Part shown: positions 1 to 36,719 of the stretch, one piece after another | How the letters are laid out: each line of letters starts with the position of its first letter | Numbering within the stretch: the first letter of the stretch is position 1 | From: Fistularia commersonii | Taxonomy: Eukaryota > Chordata > Actinopteri > Syngnathiformes > Fistulariidae | DNA length: 64,000 nt | Reading direction: 5' to 3' | NCBI GenBank assembly: GCA_037954325.1 | Contig: JBBMNZ010000006.1 | Coordinates: 735,001 to 799,000, forward strand | Translations under genes and position numbers: made by a program | Notes under the pieces: model-generated | What the model saw: the letters and a program-made list of their open reading frames with translations, nothing else | The model's database searches: none | What the model was told of the DNA's origin: nothing

Positions 1-202
1 GGAAACCCTCCTCCCTTCTGGGGTGCAAGATAGTAACTGCAGGGTTGATCTTTGTTTCTGCACCCAGATGTTCCTTCAGAACCTGGTCTGGACAGAAGAA
101 CCCCCTCCTCTTGTTGCAGGCCAGGTGTTCCACAGGGCTTATTCCTGGTGTGTGTGTGTGTGTGTTTTGTGTCATTTGCTCTTTTTCTCCCATATATCTG
201 TA

Positions 203-205
<3 letters not shown>

Positions 206-281
<76 letters not shown>

Positions 282-367
282 CTGCCTGCTGAGGGCCTTC
301 CTTTGTGTTCCCCTCCCTGCTATTGTCAACTCGTGCCTTCGTAGCTCACGCCGGCAGGCAGGCTGGT

Positions 368-422
<55 letters not shown>

Positions 423-526
423 AGGGGGTGGGATTATCCCAGCTTACTTTACTGTCCCTTTCCTAATAGGTGGAGAGGTTGGTGACCGGTCTGTGTTCAA
501 GAGGTCTGGCTGAGGACAGGGGAGTG

Positions 527-577
<51 letters not shown>
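206..577. repeat. Three (TG)n microsatellites
   Basis: Long TG runs at 206-278, 369-421 and 531-577, separated by 90-110 bp of unique sequence. The Cys-Val and His-Thr open frames across them are artefacts. Confidence 0.97.
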
Positions 578-578
<1 letters not shown>

Positions 579-1375
579 TGGGGGTGAAAGTGCTGCGCTG
601 GTATTGGTGGATGAGCAGGGTGTGAAGGGGATGGTCAGGTCTTCCACTCCATCTGTCTTCAGTCACACAGCTGAGGTGGAGGCATCAGGACTTGCTCCTC
701 AGGACCAGCTGAAGGAACCCGGCTTGAACCCCAAACCAGGAACTTCTGCTCCTCTGGAAGCTTCTGCGTCCGCGGTCCTCCGGTGGATACCCAGATCTTT
801 ACTTTTGGCTTTGGAGGAGGGTCTGCGTCGGAACGAGGAGCTCCCCGAGAAGTCTGGAGACCCGCTGGGTTTGAGGGGAGAAGCTGTGGAACTCCTGGCC
901 TTCTCTGCTCTTCCTCCTGGAGCTTTTGGAGGGTAAGTTTTCTCTTCTTCTTCTTCTCCTCCTGTCACGTCCCGGAGGCGCTTCTGCGGGACGGGACGGC
1001 ATGAGGGTTTCCAGAACCGGGGGAACCTCGGCTTCTCCTGGACCTCGAGAGGGAAGTCCTCAGGTGGAACCTCAGAGTGAGGAGGAACCTAAGAAGACGT
1101 CTTCGGACGGGGTCAGATTATTTAATCCGGTTCACATCTCGAGATTAAGTTGATCGGAGTGTGTGACGGAGTGTGTGTGTGACAGAGTGAGTGTGTGTGT
1201 GTGTGTGTGAGGAACTAAAGCAGACCCAGACGTGAGCGTCGGATGAAAGCGATGCGAGAAGAAGAAAAGGTCATGAGACACTCTGATCACCACCAGTTGC
1301 AGCAGGACCGGCAGGGGAGAAGGATGCTTTCAGGGACGTCCCTTGTGGCTTCAGTAGGCATCTGTTATCCCCCAC

Positions 1376-1376
<1 letters not shown>

Positions 1377-1450
<74 letters not shown>

Positions 1451-1701
1451 CCCCACCTTCTTCTTCCAATGCAACCTTTGTCCCTCCCCGGCCCCCAGCC
1501 GGTCGCAGCAGACTGGATCAGTGTCGGTCTCAGCCGGTGTCCCCGAGGGAGGGGTGGGATTTGGGGGGTCGGGGTCCGGCCTCAGGGGTCCCCCCCCTCG
1601 CCCCCCCCAGGGGAGCTCACCCCGGACGGTCCAGATACCCCGGGGCCCGGCGGGGCGGCCGGGCGGAGGCTGGAGCATCTGCTCACTGTGGAGGCACTCG
1701 G

Positions 1702-1768
<67 letters not shown>
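1377..1768. repeat. Two (CA)n microsatellites flanking GC-rich DNA
   Basis: CA runs at 1377-1448 and 1703-1768 flank about 250 bp of GC-rich unique sequence. Both are uninterrupted. Confidence 0.97.
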
Positions 1769-1770
<2 letters not shown>

Positions 1771-2506
1771 ATTTCTACAATCACACCTGAAACACCTCCA
1801 CTCTTGTCTCAGACTCAGGACATCCGTCTAATTACAATCAAATTTTAATTGATTTGGGGGTTCGAAAAATGGCCGGATCACTATTTGGTAGAGACTGATG
1901 ATGCGCTGAAAATAACGGGATCACTATCTGGCAAGGGTGGACAGGCAGGAGGACCACAGACCGGGATATTAACATGAAATCCAAAATGAGGGGAAAACAG
2001 GGAGTTTTTTACCAAAATAATCTCATAATCTAGACGACTGAGTGTATTTGATGCTGGAGGGAACCTTGGATTGCACTGTTTTTACTGATTCTTCGGTAAC
2101 ACATAAAGCCTGAAATGACAGATTTTCCGAGCTGTTCTGCTCAGATTAAGATGAAGATAATCCGGCGTCTGCAGATCGTGGGGGTCGGAAGCCACCAAGA
2201 GTTCAGGGCCGCTGTGACTCGGCGCTTCCACTCGCTGCGTCACCACCGTCGCATTTCTGCTGACTCGTCCCAGCCTGGAAACCTGCGCCTGAGGCGGGTG
2301 CATTAGCATGTTTCAGATGTGTGTGTGTGTGTGTGTGTGTGTTCTGGTCGGGGTGAGCGGGTTTGAAGATCCCCAGCCTCCGTCTGTGCACGCCGCCCCG
2401 GCCGACACAAACAATGCTCCCGTCACACAGGGACAGATTGGGTGGCAGCTGCATTGTTGAAGGACGGCAAACCAGACACACACACCCCCAACCCCAACCC
2501 CCAGCG

Positions 2507-2507
<1 letters not shown>

Positions 2508-2575
<68 letters not shown>
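2508..2575. repeat. (CA)n microsatellite
   Basis: Pure CA run of about 34 units. Short TG arrays lie nearby at about 2318-2342 and 2682-2705. Confidence 0.97.
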
Positions 2576-2680
2576 CCCTCACAATGCAAGCACACACACA
2601 CACAAATTTTCATTTGCGTCTCTTTTGTTGATGATGGACTAAATTATTCCAGCTCTCTTGTGGCATTCAGGATGACAAGC

Positions 2681-2711
<31 letters not shown>

Positions 2712-3154
2712 GAGGGGGGTACCCAGGCATTAAGAGGCCCCTGCTTTCCGGTACTTAATCCTTGAACATTATGAAATATAAAAGTTTAAACTCCAAAAGC
2801 CAGATAATTTTAAAAGCTATATTTACATTTGTTTTTGGTCAAACTTGACACTTCCTGGTCTGACTCCCCTCCTCGACAGCAAAACAACAAACCAAAACAG
2901 CTTTTTATGTTTTGTCGTTTGGCCTCAGAAGGAGACTCAGTGCCAGGTCAAAGGTCAAAACACATTTCCAAACACACACACACTTCAAAACAACCAACCG
3001 GGAGCATGTAACACATAGCCTGGTCAAATACACAGAAAGGACTATCAATCACAATGCAGAGCGCTGTGTACGGTGTCTCTTAACTTGTTAGATTTTACAA
3101 AAACACACATTGCTTAGCATTTTGCAAGATGTTACCAGTTCACATGAACACACA

Positions 3155-3156
<2 letters not shown>

Positions 3157-3209
<53 letters not shown>

Positions 3210-3314
3210 AGTGGGAAACCCATTAGCTTAAATTAAAGCAGAGAGATCAGTAAAGGAATCTAAGCAGGCCAGCAGAAAAAATTTTGAGTGATATAATGGA
3301 TCAGTGATAGATAA

Positions 3315-3341
<27 letters not shown>
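3157..3341. repeat. Two (CA)n microsatellites
   Basis: CA runs at about 3157-3206 and 3315-3341. Confidence 0.95.
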
Positions 3342-3345
<4 letters not shown>

Positions 3346-3633
3346 AATGTTTGGTCACCATAACTACAAGGAGTAGCAAATACATGCTAATACAGGAAAG
3401 TCAGTCAATAACAACTATCCGCCATTTTGAACGGACTCACCCAGGACGTTTTCACCTGCCAGCTCCTCCTTGGCTTGAATAAAATCCAGTAAAATTCGTA
3501 AAAAAACGACAGGAAGTCCATTTAAGTAGCAAATAAAAATGACATCCACGGTCTTCACAGCGTTATAGTCACAAACCATGCCGTTCCTCACCGCTATTTT
3601 CCGGCACACCGACAGCAGCCTCAGCCCGGCTAG

Positions 3634-3845
3634 CGTCACCTAGCGGCTAATTAGCGCTGTCGCCAACTCGTTAGCGCTGTCGTTAGCTTGCGTCACCTAG
3701 CGGCTAATTAGCGCGGTCGCTAACTCGTTAGCGCTGTCGTTAGCTAGCGTCACCTAGCGGCTAATTAGCGCTGTCGCTAACTCGTTAGTACTGTCGTTAG
3801 CTAGCGTCACCTAGCGGCTAACTAGCACCGTCGCTAGCTAGCGTC
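3634..3845. repeat. 57-bp minisatellite, about 3.7 copies
   Basis: The word CGTCACCTAG recurs at 3634, 3691, 3748 and 3805, exactly 57 bp apart. The units are rich in GCTAGC/GTTAGC words. The last unit is truncated and diverged. No coding frame. Confidence 0.95.
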
Positions 3846-4679
3846 AGTTACCGCACAATGAAAGTGTACAGCCGCACTAGCTAACGTGCTGATTAGCAAC
3901 AAAGTGAGGCAAGCTAGCGTGATGGCGGCAACTCGAACTAGAATTGAAAGAAAACCTAGGGTTTAATCCAACCGGTGAAGAGACCGTCTTCTGTGCGCTG
4001 TTTCCGGAACATATTTATCAGATTCCTTCAGGGGGAGGTTGAGTGCCCGATCCTTCCGAGACATTGAACTCCCGCAGCGGGCGAAGCCATTTTGCTTCTA
4101 CCTGGGCCACCGGTAGCAGGAAAATGGGACATTCCACAACTCACCTGCTGATCGGTGATCGATGACCGCTGATCGGTGATCTATCGATCTTCTGATGACC
4201 GGTTATCTTCAACTCACGGTATAATGAGATTCCGTGTACACACATCTGTGTTTTGTGCACACACGCGTCTCATTAATCCCAGAATAAAACGAATGTTGGC
4301 TGAATGTTGAAATTTCCGACGGGACTTGAACGCACCGTCGCCATATTGACCACCTACAGGTGATGATACATTGCCTTCCAGAGGTTTTAAAGATTAGGAT
4401 TAAAAATAACAGACGAGGAAACAATCAGTCATTATGTACATCTTTTTTTATTTTATTTTATATTTTTTGTTATTTCATGGTTCCGTGTGAATGGTTGTAT
4501 CGTAGAACAGGCAGCTGATTTGGACCTGTAGTTCATTTGTTTGTCCAGTAGGGGGCGCTATACCAATTAGTTGCTAATGTTGCATAGAACCTCTCCTTCT
4601 TTTGGTCTCCATGACGACCAGCTTTCCCCTGACAGCGTTAGCTTTATCGCTAGTCCGTCAGCGGCCTTCTTCAAAACGG

Positions 4680-5280
4680 GGTAATAAGCTAGTAATTAGC
4701 CAGTAGTCAACAGTTGTAAGTCAGTAATAAGCCATTATTCGTCAATTAATAAACAGCAATTTGCAGTAATATGTCAGTAGTAAGTCAGTAATGAGTCAGT
4801 TTTAAGCCAGTAATACATCACTTAAGTCAGTTATAATCCTGTGATAAGTCACTGATGAGTGAGTAATAAGTCAGTGATAAGTCATCAATAAGTCAGTTAT
4901 AAGCCTGTAATAAGTCACTGGTAAGGGAGTAATAAGTTAGGAATAAGTCATCAATAAGTCAGTTGTAAGTAAGTAATAAGTCATATATAAGCAGTAATAC
5001 ACACCAAAATGCTAGCAATAAGCAAATAAGATAGTGGAAGGAATAAGTCACTAAAAAGTCACATATAAGTCCATTATATGTCAGTAATAAACCAGAAAAT
5101 AAGCCATTAGTAAACACTTCTTAGTTATTAGAAAAATGTCAGTAATTAGTCAATAATTAGCAGTAACATGCCAATAATAAACCAGTAATAACCCAGTTTG
5201 AAGCAGTAATAAGTCGGAAGTAATTCAGTAATTCATCCGTAATAAGTCAGTTGTAAGTCAGTAATAAGTCAGTAATAAGT
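4680..5280. repeat. Degenerate short-unit repeat (GTCAGTAATAA-like)
   Basis: About 600 bp of degenerate copies of an 11-bp-like word (AGTCAGTAATA and variants), AT-rich with stops in all frames. It ends directly before the GC-rich 5' end of zc3h12c. Confidence 0.9.
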
Positions 5281-5506
5281 GCTTCTGGGACAACCGTGCA
5301 GCGGAGCTTCTGGACCAGTGGGTCCGGGTCCTGGAGGGGCCTCCTGGTCCTCCCTCCCAGGCCCCGGTCTCAGGGTTGGAAGAAGGTGGACCTCCCTCTT
5401 CTCCGAAGGTCCTGACCTTCTCCCCCGTGCTTGTCCTTCAAGCCTCCCTCCCAGGGCTCGGCCGGAGGCCTCGGCGGGCGCCGAGCCGGATGTCTGAGGA
5501 GGCTTC

Positions 5507-8595
<3,089 letters not shown>

Positions 8596-8642
8596 CGGGT
8601 GGGCGGAGCTTAAACCCCGTCCCGACCCGGCGCCATGATTGT

Positions 8643-9235
8643 CTCAGAACAGGCTGGAGCAGCACTTAGCATCAGGTGGATCTATTTATCTATTTATTTA
8701 TTTACATTTTTTTTTTTTTTTTGGGAAATTTTTATTACGTTTCTGCACTTTTTGGGGGGGGGGGGGATTATGTGTCGTCTTATTTGTTTTGGTTCTTTTT
8801 TAAACGTTTTTTTTCGTTCTTCTGGGCAATCAGACGGGGGGAGGAAGGTTCCTGAGAAGGATCCAGATCTGAAGATTTAGTAGCGTGAGGTCCCAAAAGT
8901 GGGCGGGGCTTCTGGTGCCAATGTTTTCTTTTTTGGCCCACCTTTCTCCTTAAAAGCTACATGCTAGTTAGCATGTGAAGGTAGGCTTGAAGGGGGTACT
9001 TTTATTTAAAATGGAACTCTTAAAGGGTAAAAAAAAAAAGAGTTTTTTTGTTGTTTTTTTAAATCCTATTTTTCCATGAACCAAAAAACATCGTCATGGC
9101 AACGTAACCACCGATGCCCTCGTTCGTCCGACAGTGTTGAACAAAAAAACAAAAAAAAAAACAAAAAAACGCCCGTATGACTGAAAGCACCTCGCCTTCA
9201 CTGGAGAGACGGTGCTAACGTGCTAACGTGCTAAA
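8643..9235 (+). repeat. Segment duplicated in rdx last intron (copy A)
   Basis: Begins CTCAGAACAGGCTGGAGCAG 47 bp after the zc3h12c stop. Colinear and highly similar to 10896-11410, and partly to 11410-11879. It includes the shared words GTGGGCGGGGCTTCTGGTGCC and ACATGCTAGTTAGCATGTGA (the latter a near-palindrome) and a poly-A/poly-T stretch. It could be a local duplication or an unclassified dispersed element. Confidence 0.9.
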
Positions 9236-9949
9236 CGTGCGGTCGTGAAGACGACGTCCTTCACGCCTGGTCATTGATTGACAGGCGTCATACTTCCACG
9301 GCGATGATGTCATTTCCTGGCTGCCGCTCCACGTTGATACAAATTGTATCCTGATGTTTTATATGAGAATTTAAAGAAACAAGCAAAAAGATATATATAT
9401 ATGGAAATATATATATACATATGCTTTTTTTTGAGTATTTGTGACACGATACTGTCACCTTCAGTACTTCGATGGAGAATATTTATATGGGGTTCGGGTG
9501 GGTCAGTCCAAGTCTAATGGGGGGTTAATGTTTTATTTTTCTTTAATTATTCTGCTGCTGTGAATTTAGCCCCGATGCTATTTCTCGAACGTCGGAAAAA
9601 CTAAATTAAATTCATTGAGCTACTTTGGGGGGGCGGGGCTTATCTGTGATTGACAGGTTGCCTCTGTTTGGAGATGAAAAGTGCCAAAAATACAAAATAA
9701 AATTGGTGACAAAAATAAACCAAAAGAAAAAACACGACCAAATGAGGGGGTTACCACGGTTACGTCTGCATTACTACCAAAAAGAGGACAAAGGCGGGGC
9801 TTACCGGACAGGAAGTGGATCTGCGCTTCCTGTCGTGACTCCGCCCCCTTGTGAAGGCAACACGAGCCCCCCCCCACCTTCTGATTGGCTCGGGGCGAGA
9901 GGGTGGAACCCCAGAACATGAATCTGTGAATGTGTTGATTGATGTGACA

Positions 9950-9955
9950 AATAAA
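9950..9955 (+). terminator. zc3h12c poly(A) signal
   Basis: AATAAA followed by T/G-rich sequence, 1.35 kb after the stop. It faces the rdx poly(A) signal 166 bp away on the other strand. Confidence 0.75.
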
Positions 9956-9998
9956 GTTGATTCGTCCGATCAATTCTCCTCTGATCCGTTCGCCGACG

Positions 9999-10065
9999 GA
10001 AAGAAGAAGAAGAAGAAGCAGAAGCAGAAGAAGAAGAAGCAGAAGTAGAAGTAGAAGAAGAAGAA
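9999..10065. repeat. (GAA)n-rich spacer between convergent 3' ends
   Basis: Imperfect AAG/AGC repeat, purine-only on the + strand, between the two convergent poly(A) signals. Homopurine tracts can pause polymerase; that role here is inference. Confidence 0.9.
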
Positions 10066-10101
10066 GTTCATGCCTCCCAGATGTTCAGGCCTCTGCAGAG
10101 C

Positions 10102-10674
10102 TGGAAGTATAAATTCACTCTTTATTGTGAAGCAAAATAAACCTTTTAAACAGACGCCGGGTCCTGGGGGGAGAACTGTCGCCATGGAGACTGAGCTGAT
10201 GGGCGGGGGGGAGAAAGGGGGCGGGGCTTAAAGACTTAAAAACATTATTTAAATTGTCTGACAGAAGAAGAAGAAGGTTTTAAAGCTTTACACTAAGAGC
10301 CACCAGCAGGGCGGAGGGGGTTGTGACTCCGCCTCCAGGGATGGATGACTCCGCCCCTACTGACAGGTGACTCCGCCCCTAGAGGTGGACAGCTCCGCCC
10401 CTAGTGACAGGCGGCTCCGCCCCCGGGCTCGGATGACTCCGCCCCCTGGCGTGTCCTCATTGTTCGGCGCGGTTGAAAAGATGGCGGTGGTTGTTTGCGG
10501 GTGGGCGGGGCTTAAGAAAGCACGGAGGGACGCGATTGGCCGACCGCCGCGGGGCAGAGGTTTGGCGAGGCTGAAGCTGCAGAAGCTTGCAGTCTTTCTC
10601 CGTCCGGGGCGGCGGCGGCGGCGGCGGCGGCGGCGAGGGGGCGGGAGGAGGAGCGAGGCGCCGAGGCGGCGTCC
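10102..10674 (-). other. rdx 3' untranslated region
   Basis: Sequence between the rdx stop (10675) and the reverse-strand AATAAA at 10121-10126. It holds a short tandem array of GACTCCGCCCCT-like words (10320-10445) and a (GGC)n run at 10609-10636. No coding. Confidence 0.7.
10121..10126 (-). terminator. rdx poly(A) signal
   Basis: TTTATT on the + strand, AATAAA on the rdx strand, about 550 nt after the rdx stop. Confidence 0.75.
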
Positions 10675-31803
<21,129 letters not shown>

Positions 31804-31815
<12 letters not shown>

Positions 31816-31836
31816 CTTTCTCCTCTCTCCGCCCAG
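31804..31836 (-). other. rdx: rdx exon with start codon (MPKP)
   Basis: The acceptor tract TTCTTTCTTTTTTCTCGACAG precedes 21 nt of 5'UTR, then ATGCCCAAACCG and donor GTAAGTAA. Four codons before a phase-0 intron match known vertebrate ERM genes. Easily missed because the coding part is 12 nt. Confidence 0.93.
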
Positions 31837-32999
31837 CTGTCGAGAAAAAAGAAAGAAGTCGTCCTCCGTCTTCCCGCCTCTCTCCGGGGCTCCAGGGCCT
31901 GGGACACAAGAGACAAACATACGTCAACCGAAACACAAATGAGAGAGTTTGAAGCAAAGGCAAGAAGACCCAGGGGGGAGGAGGTAGAGGAGGTCGACAC
32001 GAAGGTCACTGCCGGTCACCGTTGGTCCACATCATAGATCACATGATCGGAGCTTCGGGTGCACGGTGTCCTGAGAATGTCCCTTTCTTGCCAAGTCTCA
32101 GGGAGGGGAGCGAGCTGACCGATGTAGGATCCAACCCCTGCTAGAGAAGGTTTGGGGACGTCAGGGAAAACGGAGCGCGTGGATTCAGAGGCATAAGGAG
32201 ACACCTGCTTCTGAAGGGTCGTGCTTCAGCGTGGGAAGTGTGAACAACAAGCTCCTCGCAGGTGTGAACATCAACCCCCTCAGAAGGGAGCTGATGAGTA
32301 TTATGTTTACACTGATGAACTTATTCATTCATTCATCGTCTACAACGCTTCTCCTCCAGTCTGGACACATACGGGGACGTACAGCACGACCAAAAACAAG
32401 CTGCACTCTTTGGGAACCTCTTGATGGGTTTATTTGAGGCAAAGATACAGAGAAGAATCAAAGATCACCCAATTACTGCAGTGTTTCTGGTGTTCTTGCG
32501 CTTCTTGCCAGTACTTGTACTCAGCGTTTCCTTTGCAAAATCTGCCAAAGTACAGCCCTCTGGCATAGGGGACCCTTTCTAACACCAACGCTATCTCCAG
32601 AGAGCTAGCTTTCATGAAGCCAAGCTAACAATCACAGCCGTCTTTAGCTCATCTTTGTCCTTCCGGATGGTACAGATGGTTGGCTTGGCTGTGTCGTAGT
32701 GCTTGGTGAGGTCTGTGACACCAACACCGCTCTCACATTCAGCTATTATCTCCTTCTTCAGATCGATTGAAGTTCTTAACGTCTTCTTGACAGCGCTAGA
32801 ACCAGCTTAAACCCTTTTTGGGGGTCATACCGAGGCTAGCTTACTGAAAAAAAAAGCACAAAAAAGCCATAGAACGAGCAAACACAACCATGAATGATGT
32901 GAGCTACGAGGAGTAGCACGCACCACCGCTGCTACGCGACAACACGGAAACCCCGATTTGAAAATGGGATCCAAAAACTCCGTCCGCAGGCCCTTTTCT

Positions 33000-33200
33000 T
33001 CAGGAGGCATACAACATCCGCCCTCTCATTCCCGCATCTGGACAATTCAGGGTCTCCAGTGAACCTCCTGCATGTGTCTGGACTGCGAGAGGAACCCACG
33101 CAGACACCAGGAGAACATGGAGACACCACACAGCAAGGCCTCCTCAGGGAATCCAACCAGGGACTCCTGGCAGTGAGGAGAAGGTGCTGTGCAGCCCCAC
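33000..33200 (+). repeat. 3' part of a dispersed element (AACCTCCTGCATGT family)
   Basis: CAGTGAACCTCCTGCATGTG, then CACGCAGACACCAGGAGAAC, then ATGGAGACACCACACAGCAA. Same family as 18600-18850. Confidence 0.8.
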
Positions 33201-33519
33201 CACAAGGGAACTCTGGAACTTCACTCTTTGCTCTGCTGTGATCTGCATACGCTCCTGTTTGAATATATAGATGAAGTTGAGAGGCGAGGGGGATTTACAT
33301 AAGTGAGAAGCTGCAGATGTTCTCCGGGCGATGTTCTCAGACCGAATAAAGACATCAGAGGGATTTGTGAATTCAATGTGGGAGGAGGAGAAAGTTCTTC
33401 AATTCTCTCCTTCACATCGGGAACCTTGGATGGGTCTCACCGAGGCACCTGGGTGGAGGTGGAAAGAGTGGGAGTCCTGAATCCTGGAGGTTGTGTTTGC
33501 TCCCAGCCTGGAGCGGCAG

Positions 33520-34370
33520 GTGGCTGATCTAGAATCTGGATGTCCGATCTGAATCTTTACTTTGACTCTGCTATCTCAATGTCCGATCTGGATCTTTTGA
33601 CTCTCCGATCTGAATCTCTGACCTCAATTTCTCATTTGAATCTAAAAACTGACTCTCATATCAGCATCATTCGACTCTCCAATCCGAATCGCCGATCTGA
33701 ACCTTTAATTTGACTCTTCGATCCGAATCTTTAATTTGACTCTCCAATCTGAATGTCCAATCTGGACCTGACTCCCTGATCTCAATCTCTCATTTGAATC
33801 TAAAATCTGACTCTCTGATCTGCATCATTAATTTGAATATCCAATCTGAACGTCCGATCTGAATCTTTTGACTCTCCGATCTGAATCTTGAATTTAACTC
33901 TGCAATCTGAATCTCTGACCTTTATTTCTCATTTGAATCTAAAAACTGACTCTCATTTCAGCATCATTCGACTCTCCAATCCGAATCTCCGATCTGAATC
34001 TTTTATTTGACTCTCCGATCTGAATGCCCGATCTGAATCTTTTGAGTCTTCGATCTGAATCTTTGACCTCAACTTCTGATTTGAATCTAAAATCTGAATC
34101 TCCAATCTGCATTATTCGACTCTCCAATCCGAATCTTTACTTTGACTCTCTGATCTGAATCTTTGATTTGGCTTTCTAATTTGAATCTCTGATATCAATT
34201 TCTCATTTGGATCAAAAATCCGACTCTCCAATCTGCATCATTCGACTCTCCAATCCGAATCTCCGATCTGAATCATTAATTTGACTCTTCGATCTGAATC
34301 TTTAATTGACTCTTCGATCCGAATCTTTCTAATTTGAATCACTCATTTGAATGTCCAATGTGGATCTGAC
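33520..34370. repeat. Degenerate CTCCGATCTGAATCT repeat
   Basis: About 850 bp of diverged units mixing GACTCTCCGATCTGAATCTT and TTTGAATCTAAAATCTG. The family resumes at 35060-35290 after 700 bp of other sequence. Intronic and non-coding. Confidence 0.93.
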
Positions 34371-34920
34371 AAACTGAGGATCTCCTCGACAAGATGTTTC
34401 CCCACTAAAATGCGCTGTAATGGGCTCCAGCGCCGCAGTCCATCAAATCATATGATTATTGCTAACGTTAGCATTAGCATGGGGGTTCAAAATGAACCTT
34501 GGAGCAAAGTCTAGGTGTTGGTCCCTTGGCTGAAGGCATCTCCGGGCTTCTTCTGGCCCAGGAAGCCGCTGTCTCTCGTTTCTTATCGAAGCGGAGGAGG
34601 AACATCTCCCCTGAGGACTGGACCTGCCGCAAGGATGGCCCAGTTTTAATAAAATACAAGAAGCTCCTTCATCCGGTCGCTCCTTTGAGGAGTAAAGACG
34701 ACCAGATGAATCCCGAGGAGCCTCCGACTCAGCGGCCATCAGGGTGAAGACCTTCATCTCATAACTGCGTTCATCAGCTCCTCCTCAGATGGAGCTTCTG
34801 CTCCGACCTGCATGCCTGCAGCCCGGAGATAAAGAAGCTCCCCAACCCCCCTCCTGCACGAGGGGACGGAGGACGTTTAACCATCACGGGCTACGAGTCA
34901 CATGACCCCACTGGGCTGGT

Positions 34921-34921
34921 C

Positions 34922-34971
<50 letters not shown>
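34921..34971. repeat. (CA)n microsatellite
   Basis: Pure CA run of about 25 units. Confidence 0.97.
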
Positions 34972-34972
<1 letters not shown>

Positions 34973-35059
34973 GTTTGCCAAAAAGAAGCTAGAAGGTACT
35001 TGATTCAGTACTTTCATACCAGTGCTGCGCTGAAAGTACACAATCCAACCACTTGATGC

Positions 35060-35290
35060 AAAACTGATCATTTCGAATCTGGAATTTAAATAAAAATCAG
35101 AATCTCTGATATGAATCTAGAATTTGTATCTCTAATGTTAATCTCTAATTCGAATCTTTGATCTGAATCTTTAATTTGACTCTCCGATCTGGATCATCAA
35201 CTTAACTCTCTGATTTGAATGAATCTGGATCTTTAATTTGAATCGCTAATCCGAATGTCCGATCTGGATCTGACTCCGATCTGCCTGACA
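35060..35290. repeat. Second block of GATCTGAATCT repeat
   Basis: Same words as 33520-34370 (CTCCGATCTGGATC, TTTAATTTGA). Confidence 0.85.
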
Positions 35291-35425
35291 CTTGTTTCCA
35301 TCATCGGTTACCATGGCGACGGGTTCAGACAAAAGAGTGAGCCACCTCGCCGATACCTAAAAAAATCCCCGAGGTGAACCTGAGGTGACCTCGCCGCCGG
35401 CTAATCCCGCTGCCACGCTTGGCCT

Positions 35426-35463
<38 letters not shown>

Positions 35464-35829
35464 TTCAGAACACACACACATATACACACCTTTCCCAGCC
35501 ACCACTGGATGACGCGACAGCAATTTCCTCCGCCTTCCATTTTCGTTTCGGTCAAGCCGACATCTAAGCGCCTGGGTTTCACTTTGTGAAGACACACACT
35601 CACACACACACACACACACACACACACAGGGCGAAGCAGTGGACAGACACACATTCTCCAATGAGAAGGAACAAAAAGCACTGAATCACTTGAGAGGTTA
35701 TTCCTTGAAGTGATTCGACAGCAGGTTGGTCCTGACTATTATGGTATGTCATGGGAACGTTAGGTGATTCGGCAGCGGGTGTGAGGACCAGAACCAGAAC
35801 CAGAACCAGGTTTTTCATCCATTCGTCCA

Positions 35830-36065
35830 AGAAACATCTCCACTGCTAATCCTGCAGGAGCCTATCCCTGCTGTGATTGGACGAGAGGCGGGTTCAACCT
35901 GAACCAATCACAGAGCCTCATATAGAAACATACAGCCATCCATTCACATGTCATTCGGAGACAGCCGTTCACCGTCTTATTGACACGCTAATAAACCGTT
36001 ATTATGTGTTTGGAAGCCCACGCAGACACGGGTGGCGGCGGACGTGGAGACCCCACGCAGTGGGA
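35830..36065 (+). repeat. Diverged copy of the dispersed element
   Basis: GGAGCCTATCCCTGCTGTGATTG and ACGAGAGGCGGGTTCAACC match the 5' part of 15838-15960; CACGCAGACACGGG near 36018 matches the 3' part. The middle is short, without a minisatellite. Confidence 0.65.
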
Positions 36066-36719
36066 ATCCACCAGGATTTCCATTCGGGTGCAACTTTTTT
36101 TTGTGTTTGCATGAGTTGCTTGTTTTCCCACAACCTCACCCCCCCGTCCTTTTGCACCGCGGGATAGTTGAGCAGGTCGCAGGGACGCGGTGGGGCGGGA
36201 AACCGGAGCCCACGGCCGGGATTCGGTGTCACGGCGCCGCCGGAGCTTCTCTGTCAGATGAGCTGTAATTCAGCTCCACGGGGTGGGCGGGGCTTACGAG
36301 CCTTTGAGCGACAGGCGAATCGGCCAATCAGAGCTGTCCCTCCTGACGCGGGCCAATCAGCGACCGGCAAATGGAGCGACAGAGCGCCGGTTAAACCAGA
36401 CCCCGCTTTTCTCCGGAGCGGTCCGTTAGCCGAGCTCCGCGGCGGCAACCCCGAAATAAAGCTCCTTTTTCCCGACCGGACCCCGGAATACACCCGTTAC
36501 ACACAAACACCGACCAGGCGTCATTATGAGCGCGTAGTAATTAATCCGTAAAGTAGCTGTTAAAATAACATCAAGAGCGGAGGGTGGGGATTAGCTCCGC
36601 GGCCCCCCCTTCACCCGATCCGTGTTATCGTGACCGAAACACGGGGAGGGGTTGGCGGTCTCCCCGGAGGAGGGGGGAATCACACCTGACAAACTTCACC
36701 GGCGAATTAGTGGTAGTTT

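Larger units (their letters stand above)
1..5506. other. Region upstream of zc3h12c, no gene recognised
   Basis: No open frame here resembles a known protein. The long frames are translations of (TG)n/(CA)n arrays or GC-rich noise. A good splice-donor-like GTAAGT follows a GC-rich stretch at about 931-936, so a non-coding 5' exon of zc3h12c could lie at about 700-930, but nothing else supports it. The human orthologue has an extra N-terminal exon that I could not find here. The rest is microsatellites, a 57-bp minisatellite and a degenerate AGTAAT-rich repeat. Confidence 0.5.
8596..9975 (+). other. zc3h12c 3' untranslated region
   Basis: No coding frame. The region runs from the stop codon to the AATAAA at 9950 and contains a 0.6-kb segment shared with the last intron of rdx, several A- or T-rich tracts and ATATAT runs. 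The extent is inferred from the poly(A) signal. Confidence 0.7.

Noticed and set aside
206..577. Long Cys-Val and His-Thr open frames here and at every other (TG)n/(CA)n array
   Set aside because: They are dinucleotide repeats read in frame, open on both strands, with no conserved flanking sequence.
535..936. 133-residue frame near the left end
   Set aside because: It begins inside a TG array, overlaps an open frame on the other strand, and resembles no family. Perhaps part of a non-coding exon.
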